A stretch of 11,228 nt of DNA from Hamiltosporidium magnivora (taxonomy: Eukaryota; Microsporidia; Dubosqiidae), in assembly GCA_004325065.1 (NCBI GenBank), contig PITI01000528.1:1-11228 (forward strand), read 5' to 3'. Of this stretch, positions 1-9,600 are shown in pieces (positions within the stretch are counted from its first letter, which is position 1; the number at the start of each line of letters is the position of its first letter). The notes below the pieces were generated by a model, which made no database searches, was not told where the DNA came from, and was given only the letters and a program-made list of their open reading frames with translations. Position numbers and translations under genes: made by a program.

Positions 1-158
1 AAAAAAAAATATCTGAAAAAATGAAAATGAGGGAAAAACGGGAAATGAAACAAAAATTAAATATTTGATTCGAAATTCAAAAAAAAAATATCTGAAAAAA
101 TAAAAATGAGGGAAAAAAGAGAAAAGAAACAAAAAGCAAAGAATTTATTTAAAATGCA
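1..158. repeat. 79-bp purine-rich tandem repeat, two imperfect copies plus a decayed third
   Basis: Two head-to-tail units at 1-79 and 80-158 each open with nine A residues followed by TATCTGAAAAAAT. By my alignment they differ at about 12 of 79 positions (near 85% identity, no gaps), with most differences in the second half. A shorter, diverged copy may follow to about 206, because GAAATAATGACAAAAATTT near 187-206 resembles the middle of the unit. The plus strand is almost all A and G, and C is nearly absent. The copies are old, unlike the identical repeat at the other end of the window. No coding potential is visible. Confidence 0.85.
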
Positions 159-206
159 AAAATATTACCAAAAGAGTAAAAGAAAAGAAATAATGACAAA
201 AATTTA

Positions 207-396
207 AACTAGTATACTATACTTACACAGGAATAACTCAAAAATGAAAGACCATTTATAAATTTTAAATATCGAAAAATAAAAGAATGGAATTTCATAA
301 ACTTGAAACTCACAAATAAACATTTCGTTTTGAATTTTTAATATTTTTTCTTAAAAAAAGATCAAAATATATTTTTTTATTTGACTTTGAATACCC
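207..396 (+). promoter_or_regulatory. Upstream region of the eIF2B-gamma gene
   Basis: This is about 190 bases of AT-rich DNA between the tandem repeat and the start codon. It contains T-rich runs around 328-352 and 371-382. Its only distinctive element next to the gene is the CCC triplet, listed separately. I see no reliable TATA-box position and no upstream gene whose promoter could be shared. That the gene's promoter lies here is inferred from position alone. Confidence 0.4.
394..396 (+). promoter_or_regulatory. CCC triplet directly before the start codon
   Basis: The start codon is preceded by ATACCC, so three C residues touch the ATG in a region where C is rare. A C-rich motif just upstream of start codons has been described in several microsporidia, notably Nosema, and is thought to act as a short core promoter or transcription-start element. 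An in-frame TGA at 388-390 lies only two codons upstream, so this ATG is the first possible start. The triplet is seen directly; its role is inferred from that known pattern. Confidence 0.5.
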
Positions 397-1545
397 ATGG
401 ACCATAAAATTGAGTCAATAATATTATTAGGGCCTGGTATAGATATATTTCCAATAACGACTATGGAATACCCAAAATTTACACTTCGAATTTTAAATAA
501 ACCATTACTTGTTCATAACATACAGTGGTTAGAAAAAAAATCATCAAAAATTTACATTATTGGTCTTGAATATTATCAAGTTACAGTAAATAATTATTTA
601 GAAGAATTTAAATTATCAGAAAAAACGGAATTTATTCCAATATCACAATATGATGGCAGTGTTAATTCTTTATTAAGAATTTGTAAAAAAATAAAAAGTA
701 AAAATATTCTTGTCACCAAAGGAGATATAATTACAAATATTGATGTTTCTAGTATCTTAGAAGAATATTTTTATGGAAGATGTAAAATAATGACAGTTTT
801 GATAAGAACAAATACAGGACACAAACTTATGGGATATTCTGGTAATAATCTGGTTTATTATACTGTAAATTCTATGGACATTTTAAATGAAAAAAAGTTT
901 GAAATGTTTCAAAAATTTCCAAATATAACATTTTCAACAGAAATGGATACTTCACAGGTTTATGTTCTTGATAAAAGTTTATTGGAATACGAAGAGTCAT
1001 TTTTTAGCTTCAAAGCAAGTTTTTTGCCATTTTTAATAGAAAATTTAAGAGAAAAATGTCCAGTCAAGGTTATGAGAGTTGATAGTGGATATTATTTTCA
1101 AATAAATTCTATTGAAGCATTTATAAAAGCATCTTTGGCAAAGAAACAATCTAGTTTTATACCACAATGGATATTAAATGGAGAAGGTGAAATATTTGAG
1201 TATAAAAATTGTTGCAGACAAACTCTTAAAAAAATATCTTTTAAAGATCAAAATGAAGATGTTCGAAATATTGTGGGTAAAAAATTTTTACCTGGTGATT
1301 TCTATTTATATAATTCTATAATTGGAAATAATTGTAGAATAGGGAAAGGAACGAGAATTCTTTCAAGTATTATTCTTGATAATACAAAGATCGGAGAAAA
1401 TTGTTTAATTCAAGATTCTATAATTGGAGAAAGTGTTGTAATATGTGATAGATGTTTTCTAAAAACCTGCAAAATAATGCCAAAATATGTTTTTTCTGAA
1501 GCGATAAAAGCAAGTTCAGAGATTTTTAGTTTAGGCGAACTTTAA
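397..1545 (+). CDS. Translation initiation factor eIF2B, gamma subunit
   Basis: eIF2B recycles eIF2-GDP to eIF2-GTP in the cytoplasm. The gamma subunit pairs with catalytic epsilon and carries a nucleotidyltransferase-like fold without the enzymatic activity. Residues 7-20 align with the family's N-terminal Rossmann strand, but the glycine-rich loop of active sugar-nucleotide transferases is reduced to LGPGIDIFPIT. Further matches are YPKFTLRILNKPLL (25-38), DGSVNSLLR (86-94), KGDIITNID (108-116), FPNITFSTEMDTSQVYVLDK (174-193), FKASFLPFLIENL (205-217) and the segment at 221-246 that closes this domain in human gamma. Residues 306-350 are hexapeptide repeats (IGNNCRIGKGTRI, TKIGENCLIQDSIIGESVVI) forming the C-terminal left-handed beta helix. 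At 382 residues it is shorter than human (about 450) and yeast Gcd1 (578), mainly through short loops, typical of microsporidian compaction. The in-frame TGA at 388-390 fixes the start at 397; the next Met is residue 23. Epsilon is unlikely because its C-terminal catalytic HEAT domain is absent. GDP-mannose pyrophosphorylase is unlikely because the catalytic loop is lost. Confidence 0.9.
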   Translation: MDHKIESIILLGPGIDIFPITTMEYPKFTLRILNKPLLVHNIQWLEKKSSKIYIIGLEYYQVTVNNYLEEFKLSEKTEFIPISQYDGSVNSLLRICKKIKSKNILVTKGDIITNIDVSSILEEYFYGRCKIMTVLIRTNTGHKLMGYSGNNLVYYTVNSMDILNEKKFEMFQKFPNITFSTEMDTSQVYVLDKSLLEYEESFFSFKASFLPFLIENLREKCPVKVMRVDSGYYFQINSIEAFIKASLAKKQSSFIPQWILNGEGEIFEYKNCCRQTLKKISFKDQNEDVRNIVGKKFLPGDFYLYNSIIGNNCRIGKGTRILSSIILDNTKIGENCLIQDSIIGESVVICDRCFLKTCKIMPKYVFSEAIKASSEIFSLGEL

Positions 1546-1551
1546 AATAAA
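1546..1551 (+). terminator. Poly(A)-signal-like AATAAA overlapping the gene end
   Basis: AATAAA begins at the base after the TAA stop codon (1543-1545) and is followed by a run of A. The exact hexamer in this place is compatible with the very short 3' ends reported for microsporidian transcripts. In DNA this AT-rich the hexamer is common by chance, so only its position favours a function. Confidence 0.35.
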
Positions 1552-2280
1552 AAAACGTTAAAAATAATTTCTATTGTATAGATTTAAAATTAAACAATAT
1601 AAAGTTTTCTTTTTTGATCTTAGAACTCCAAATATTAAAAACAGCTAAATTTAGTCTCGATAGTAATTTATTTATTTTGTAGAATTAATAAGAATATTTC
1701 TAATATAAACTCAGGAAATAAAAAAAGAGGAATTATTCTATTTTTATGTTAGTTACTAACATTCAAATAAGAATCTCTTTTATGATATTTTAGAATTAAA
1801 TATTTAAAAATTTGGTTTTTTAACGAAATGTATTTTGGGTAAATAGTATTAAAATAAATACGGTAAACTTGAAGAATTTAAATTATTAACTAGATTCAAA
1901 GTCTTTTTTATAATTTAACTTTTATTTTTGACATTATTTTTATTTTTTTTGGAGGTTTTTCATTAGGTATCGAAAAAGAAGCATAATTATTATATATAGA
2001 CTATATTTAAACCTTATTCTAATCTGATTTTATTTATCTGAATTTTAATTCTGTTATTTCTGAAATCATAAAGAAAAATATAATTAAAAAAAACACCTTT
2101 CGGCTAATCAAATTAAAAATGAATATTTTGCTCTGTAATCAAATGAATTCAGAAAGAAAAAATACAATCAGAATTGTAAATAAAGAAAGTATTAAATCAT
2201 ATTGATAAAAACACTGTATAATTTTAAGATATAAATCTTTTCAAGTTAATTTTAGGCATAAAGTCATCAAAGTAATATTT
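1552..2280. other. AT-rich intergenic DNA without recognised features
   Basis: About 730 bases follow the gene. All six frames are broken by frequent stops, and I saw no RNA gene, repeat family or protein motif here. Composition is clearly lower in G+C than the coding sequence before it and the block after it. Confidence 0.7.
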
Positions 2281-2751
2281 GAACTTTAATTTAGGGCATT
2301 TTTTTTTTAACCTTTCCTTTTGAAACCCTTTTAATTCCTATCCCATAGGTTGGAATGACTTATTTCTTCGATTTGCTAGGTTAATATATGCTTCCGTTAC
2401 CCTCGAATTGTGTGGAATATAGCAAATATATATCAAACTGAAGAGCAGAAATCTTAAAGCGGGAAAGTACTAATTAAATTTATCCTGCTACAATAGAGGC
2501 TTTCTTCACTTAAAATATAAGTTGGTAGAAAGGTTTTAAAAGTAATAAATTGATTGAGGTGGATCTATTGAGACTATATATAGAAATATAAAACAAATAA
2601 TCATCTCATGTTTATACAATTTTAAAAAATTTCTACTTTAGTTATAAAATCTTCCAGATATCAAAAAAAAAATGATTATAAACTACGCGATGGTGTAATT
2701 GCTCTAATATTTAGCCAGTAATCTATTTTCGAAATAAGAAGTTATTTGTAG

Positions 2752-2760
2752 ATACTGCGA
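2752..2760. repeat. Left copy of a 9-bp direct repeat (putative target-site duplication)
   Basis: ATACTGCGA here is repeated exactly at 3008-3016. The pair brackets the G+C-rich insert. Four of the nine bases are G or C, so an exact match this close to both compositional boundaries is unlikely by chance. Confidence 0.65.
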
Positions 2761-3007
2761 TTCGTCTACATCATCATCCTCGACACTACAGTCTCACATG
2801 AGTCTTAGCCGCCCTCAGTAATACAATCCAAGATCTTTTTGCAGTGGGTTTGTTCACCTTTTCGGGTTTCGTACCAAGGTAGTTTCAAAAGGTAGGTTGT
2901 TAGCCCTGCTCCTAACTCCAATCTGGAGGACAATTTTCTTTAAGTCGCCTCTTACCACGGGCAGAGAATACACCAAACCAATTCTGATCCCGGCATCTTG
3001 GGAGAAA
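2761..3007 (-). mobile_element. Short non-LTR retrotransposon- or SINE-like insert, non-autonomous
   Basis: This 247-bp segment is about 45% G+C (hand count), roughly twice the surrounding level, and is bounded exactly by the 9-bp repeat ATACTGCGA. The ends are not inverted repeats of each other, which argues against a DNA transposon. Read on the minus strand it begins TTTCTCCCAAGATGCCGGG, continues through GTGGTAAGAGGCGACTTAAAG, and ends in GAGGATGATGATGTAGACGAA. That end looks like a decaying GAT-trimer tail; short trimer tails and target duplications are typical of RTE/CR1/Jockey-type non-LTR elements. From memory, the segment with GGTAAGAGGCGACT and GAGGGCGGCTAAGACTCATG resembles insect elements of this kind, but I could not search. 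No frame encodes a reverse transcriptase, and I see no clear RNA polymerase III A and B boxes. An internally deleted copy joining the two ends of a longer element is therefore the best reading. Mobility is certain only insofar as the duplication is real. Confidence 0.55.
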
Positions 3008-3016
3008 ATACTGCGA
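3008..3016. repeat. Right copy of the 9-bp direct repeat (putative target-site duplication)
   Basis: This is the exact second copy of ATACTGCGA. It follows the first bases of the retroposed segment in minus-strand sense and precedes GCAGTCTAG, where the composition begins to fall back towards the AT-rich background. Confidence 0.65.
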
Positions 3017-3665
3017 GCAGTCTAGTAAAACAGTAGAACATTCAGAACCGCGATATTAGAAAATACTTAGTTTCTACTTAACTATAAAATGAAATGAAGC
3101 ATTAAAACTTGCATTTACTTCTACTAAATAATATATTTTTTTGTGAAGCATAATATGAGATAATGAGTTCAAGAGGTTTTTTGAAATGACTATGCCTATA
3201 TATGAATGACTTTGAGAATGAAAATCGATTTCAAAATTCGAAATAATAGATCAGGTATATATATTAAATGAATAACACCTGATGAAACATAATTATGATA
3301 TAATTTGCCAAAAATTGTTTCTGATTTTGATAACTACTAAGCTTTTAAAGCAAGACATAATGTAAAGTAACTAAGGTTTTATTTATGACTGAAACAGTAA
3401 AATGCATTCTTATCTGATCAGCTAATATTGAGTTGTATCCAAACACTCAATATGTACGCCGAAATCTTCATGAGTAAACATAACCTCGGTTTAGATCCAA
3501 TTGATGGTACACAACAGATATGTCAAAGACATTTCTTTTAATCAACTAATAATTCAGAGCCAAAGCCAATTATCTATCAGACTTGGTAAAGAACATCCAA
3601 CGATGAAACTAAAGAGTGAAATACACATAAAAACCATAATTCTATTGAATTATTATCGTAAATAA

Positions 3666-6600
3666 AAATAATGATGTTTAACAACTAAATATGAAATCTT
3701 TAAACCAAAACCTTAACAAAAAGACTAAATTATTTTTTACACTATAATATGGAAGAAGGGTTAAATATAAAATTGAAGAGTGCCACAAATTTAACAAGAA
3801 AAAGGGGAATAATCAATCAAAAACAGTTAGAAAATAATCTAATGTAGATAGATTTGGATTTATTTTCAATTTTATGTTAGAAAATACTGACAGAAACTAT
3901 TAGTTGTCGTTTTTTTTACGTGGAACCGGGTTTAAACCTTTCATAAATCATTAGGATTGTATATTATATTTTATTTGCTTTCAATTTAAAAATTATTTCG
4001 GCGCAAAAAAATAAATAAATTAAAGAATATTCTATTTGGTTCTTTGTGTTTTGATAAATTAAAAAGTTGATCAAATTATTTCTTACTGTATAATAGTTCA
4101 AAACTTATACGTATATTGTTTAGTACTTTTTTATCTGGCAAAAGTATTCCAAATTTGTTGTTTTATTATACATATTCAATGCTGGTTGTAAGTATTATTT
4201 CATTTCTCGTTCAAAAATATAGCAAAGATCGCATGTATGTAATTTCATAAAATATTATCTCTATAAAACTTCATATATTGATCTTTGATGATTTTATGAT
4301 TCTGAAAGATAAATTTTGGATATTTTGGCAATTTATAGAATTATAAATTATATTTTCAGCAATGACTTGTTTTTAAGAAATATTGTTTTAATAGGATAAT
4401 CCCTGTATGGTAATAACATAAATACAGGATATTAAAAATGGGTCGATGCTCATCATTAAATTTGAAAGCTGAAGCGGTTACCAAGAAATCATTTCCATAT
4501 TATAATACTGCAAAAAATAAAACTACGAAATACTTTTAAATGATATATGTAACACATAAATAGTTAAAAAAATACATGCAGTTAATTATAAACTCTTTTA
4601 TTTCTCAGATTATACATTTCTCGGCAGATTATTCAGCCATATACATTCATATTGTTTTTTATTTGGACTAATATCGTTAATTCACTATTCCTTGCGACCT
4701 AGGATAGAGTCGAATTGTAATAAAACACAGATTGATTTTCATATTTGATTTAAATCTTATATAATATACTTCTTAATAAATTATTTATAAACTTATATAT
4801 TTAGAAATCATTTTACAATATTTTGAATATTGCACCTAAACTTGCATTTACTTATAACAATCTAAATGTTTGGACTCATTTAAAATATATGATAATGCAA
4901 CCTACTTAAGAAGATACAATGTAATTTCTAGCGTAAATTTCAATATATTATATCATGCTCAAATATATTTTAGTTAGGTAAATATACTTTTTAACTTTTT
5001 TTTTACTATAAAAAAAAGAAATAAACCCAAAAGTAAAAGACTTTTACATCGTATAATACAAAAATATTAACTAAATTCTTTATATAAGTTGTTAAAGTGA
5101 TATTCCTTCTGGTCTTAAGCAAATTTTCATCATAAATATAAATTTTTTAGATAATTTCACTTTCTAAGAGTATATTTGAATATATAAAATATGGTGTTAT
5201 CGTTTAGGAATTATAATTTATCGAAAAAATGGTTTGATGTTTTCCTTTATTCCCTATACCTTTTAATTTACTGATTTTCTACCAGTTCTTAGAATCAATA
5301 AGTCTCGATAGTCTACAAAAAATATTCTACCGGGATTATTTGTTATATTTGACTTTTATTTAACATATCTGCACATTTTTTTTCAAAATATTGATTAGGC
5401 AAATTGTTTTAAGAACATTTAAAATTTTAGAATATACTAAATTTAAGTTGAATTCAACAATTATTAATTATAGATGGAGTAAGAATATTTTATTAATATT
5501 TTTGGCTTTGTAATTCTGTACATTTTGAAATCTTTAAAATTTTATTTCGTTAAGTTGTATCTTAAGTCTGTATTAGGAAAAATTTATTAATATATTTACA
5601 GTTTATCATAAAAAAAAATGTTCCTACATTAGCAATCCATTTATTCACATTTTTTATTAATTTGCCGGGATTTTTCTATTTTTGAGAATTTTTTTGTCAA
5701 TTAAAATTTCTGCTGCTTTATGAAGGCAATTAGAACATTTTTTTTTTTAAAAATTATAAAGAAAATCATACCATGACAATTTAAGTAAAAGTCTTAAACA
5801 AAAATGAATTCTTTAAAGAAATTTGCTTCTCTATTCAAAAATTCATTTTAAGTTATTTAAAATTTAGATTAATCAGGCTATTTCTTTTAAAATCATAATA
5901 TCATATAATTGTTAAGCAATTTGGCAATTTAATATAATAGATACTTAAACCTGCATTTTTTTCAATAATATCTGTATTTTTGTAATAAAATTTAAAACAA
6001 TGTAAAATCAAGTTACGAATAGGAATTTGGCTTTAAACGAAGTAATATTGCTAGACTATAAATTATTGCTTAAATTAAATAATTTTAAAAACTTTTATAA
6101 CCTGAATCTTTAATTTTAAAAGAATTTTTCTTAAAACTGAAAATTTCAAGATTGAACTGACTCGAATTGATTTTATAAAAGAAAATCATTTAGACCGAAT
6201 TTAAAGTTATTTAAAACTAAAATATCAAGCCAACCTTAATATTTTTCCTTTTTATGATAATTTAATTCCTACAGTTCTTGTTTTAAAATGAATTTTATAA
6301 TAGTTCTAAATATTTTTATTGGTTTTATTCTAACAACTTTGTTTCTAATGAATCAAAATTTTCAGTAGAAATAGTTATAAATTATGTTCGTACATAAAAC
6401 TTAAAAACAGACTGTTTTGTTGTAACCTTTATTTCTGTGGGTATCGTGTTTATTGTCTGTATAATCAATGATAAAAACATTATTATCTAATTATTTGGGT
6501 CTAAAACATCTATATATCAATATATCATAGAATATTGTAAATGTATTCGCTGTATAATTTAAATGTCTATTCCGAAATACTATTGTTTTTGTATTTTTAA

Positions 6601-9600
6601 ATTAATGAATTATATAATACTATTTAGAAAGAAAAAATAAAACAATATATTTCTCCGAAATTATTTCATTTGCAATAGAGCAAGCATTTCAATGGTATTT
6701 TTTATATATTTCCTAGAAAATACTTTAATTTCTACATAAAAAAATTCTAATAATAAATAACATTCGAATATCTTACAATTAAATAAAAAAAATAAAATTT
6801 TGATTTCAAGCAAAAATTTTTTTACCTTCAAAATTTAAAAGATAAAACATATTTATAACTGATATTATATTTTATTTCTATAAATAGATAATTTTATTGT
6901 GTAATAATTTTTTAATTAAATAATATTATTAATTTGCATGCCCTTTTTATTAAGGTGGGTTTTTACTTTCATTCTAAATAAAATTAAGTTATATTTAATT
7001 GCTGAAATTCTATATTTTCGCCTTATGTAATAGTTTTTTTCATTCGTTTCGATTTATTTTTTTCAAAAATGAAGAAAGTGTATTTCATTGTTTACATTTG
7101 AATTATAATAATTAAAAACGGTTTTTCTAAGATTTATTGAATCTTAGGATATAAAATTTTGATTATGATATAAACAAACAATTTTATATAATTTTACATG
7201 TAACAGACTTGGATAGGATATTTAATAATTTGATTAAAATTAAAAAGTAAATATATTCCAGACGAAAGAGTTTTATACAAACATTCTTAAGAATAATATG
7301 GTTTTCAACAAAAATATATAGAAAAAAATGCTCAGAATTATCTGATTGAATTTAAAAGTTAAACCAAGATAGTATAAATTTCTGTAATAAACAATCTCTA
7401 AATAAATATTTGTAAAATAATCTAATTATTCAAAAAAAAGCATCTCATTGCTATGGAATCAATCATAAAATTTTATTTTCGTATTAAAAATTATTTAGTT
7501 AACAAATTTAGTGAATGTAAACAGATAAATACATGTTTCAGATTTTTCATAAAGAATTATAACATTTAATATGTTATAAAAGCATAAAAGTACATCGATC
7601 AACAAAAAAATTCAGAAATAGTATTTAACAATTTAAGGATAATGTATTACATTTTATTCGATAAAGTTTGTTGTACATAGAATGTTATATTCTAGATATA
7701 TTTTAAATAATAATAAATGAACTGGTTTAACAAATTGCATTAAATGTTATTCCCTAGGCATTTACATGATATAATTATATCTTTTAGAGCTAGTAACTAA
7801 TTATAATATGTTAAAAAAGTTAAATATAAATTATTTACATAACGATTTTAAGGTTAGGTGAATTTAACGAATATCTGAAAAATCTATTTTCAAAGAATTT
7901 TAATAAAATTCAAAAACCCGGCAAAATTGCTTCCACGAAATAACCAAACCAAAGTTATTGTTATCATTCAAAATGTAAGAGAAGAATGATTGAAAACATA
8001 ATTTATCATTATAGAATAATTTGTTAGAACTAAATCTATAATATTTAGTGTAAATTTAATTTTTATGAACAAAAAGAACTATTATGATTTTTACAATTAG
8101 TAAAACCATAGGATTTTTGATTATTATAGCACAGAAGGTATTTAAAAGTCTAAGGGGTCACAGATTAAATTTTGTAAAAACTAGGCTTGAATTTTCATGC
8201 CTTTAGTTATTTCACTGGATTTATATACAGTAATAGAATTAAAGTATTTTTTCAGAGAAAAAAATTTAATTTCTTTTGGAAAAATAGACAGTTAAAATAT
8301 TAAAGTAAAATAGGCACTTTAAACTCTATAAAAAACAAACCATACGTTCTTATAGTCTTGCAAGTAAATTTCGAAAAAACATTGTTTTCAACTTTCTAAT
8401 TCCATACAGACTTTTATAACATTATTTTTTCGTTTATTTATATCTTTTAGGTTTAAGTCAACATCATTTTGTAAATTCAAATAATTTTTTTTTCATTTGA
8501 AAAAAGTATAGAAAATATGTTATTGAAATTCTAACATTTCTTCAACTATAAGATAGATCACGAACAATATAATATTTCTTTGATGAAGTTCGCATAGTGT
8601 TAAAATCAAAATACACTTCTATCTGAGTTAAATTTCATTTCACCATAAAATACCATAAAAAATCATTTTTTGGCATTCAAACTTAATTAATTTCAAATTA
8701 TTTCGCAATAATTTTTTTCTTACGAAAGATTTGAACAATTTTAAATCAAAATATTTCTTTTTGTTTTGGGTAAAAAACTCATGCCGAAACATTCGAACTG
8801 TTCAATGAATCCATCAAAAAATATATTTTTAAAGAATTAAAACCATAATTTTCTTTAAAATTGAACAAATGATTATGCTAGTGAAATGTTTTTTTAGCAA
8901 TCAAATAAATTCTATGAGTCTTTATCATATGAAGAATATAAGGTAATGATAGTTTAGCTTAAGGCGTTTATAAATATCCATTGAAGTAAAACTATTCCTT
9001 ATCATTTTCTTTTATAGAAACACGAGATATATCAATATTGATAAATTGAAATCTTAATAATATTTCCTAAGAGATCCATAAATAGTAATTAAGAGAAAAA
9101 AATTCTAAAATATTCTAATTTACCTTAAAAAGAAGGTTTTTAAGACAAACCCATATACTTTAATATGATATGTATATTTTTCATGGTCAAAATTATTTAT
9201 TTGGTTTACACATCTTCAATTTATAAATTAAGAGTTTCTATTTTATTTATAATTTATCAAAAAGAATGTACTGTAAACTCTAGAACCGAAATATTTGATT
9301 TAATATACAATTTCTAAGAAAGGCCTTTAAAATATATTACAGTAATTACAAAATAGCTGGATATGCTTTCTATAATTCTTATTCGTGTTAAATAATAGCA
9401 TTTAATAATGTTCTAAACTATCTTTTTACATTCCAATTTGCTAGTTCACATTTCGATTATTTCATAAAAAAATATATTTTTTAATTAACTTAAGCAATTA
9501 TTATATTGTTATTTCATTAAAAAAAGTAATCAATGATACATAAATTTATGCACATTAGTTTTTACTGTTCTAATATTATTACCAATAGTTCCTTAATTAA

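Larger units (their letters stand above)
2281..3665. other. Less AT-rich block surrounding a retroposed insert; possibly decayed mobile or coding DNA
   Basis: Hand counts on individual 60-base lines give about 27-37% G+C in 2281-2520 and 33-35% in 3421-3600. That is above the neighbouring non-coding DNA and at or above the eIF2B gene itself (about 28% on one line). Short open runs occur: on the minus strand from 2469 down to 2224 with one in-frame TAG at 2338-2340, and an ATG-initiated 53-codon run at 3504-3665 on the plus strand. Neither has a motif I recognise, and neither is longer than chance allows at this composition. I therefore annotate no gene. The block could be old transposon or pseudogene debris into which the 247-bp element later inserted. 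Confidence 0.4.

Noticed and set aside
2224..2469. Minus-strand run of about 80 codons with one internal TAG
   Set aside because: It looked like a pseudogene at first, but such runs are expected by chance at this size and composition, and no protein family was recognised.
3425..3453. Perfect 9-bp inverted repeat ATATTGAGT / ACTCAATAT with an 11-base loop
   Set aside because: Inverted repeats of this length are common by chance in DNA this AT-rich, and nothing nearby gives it a role.
3504..3665. 53-codon ORF on the plus strand in the raised-G+C block
   Set aside because: The length is within chance expectation and I recognise no motif; it is kept only as part of the block description.
3911..3945. 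tRNA-like 3' end around the palindrome GGTTTAAACC
   Set aside because: No acceptor, D-arm or anticodon arm pairs with it on either strand.
3105..4853. Exact 16-base repeat AAACTTGCATTTACTT at 3105-3120 and 4838-4853
   Set aside because: About one shared 16-mer is expected by chance in a window of this composition, and the similarity does not extend.
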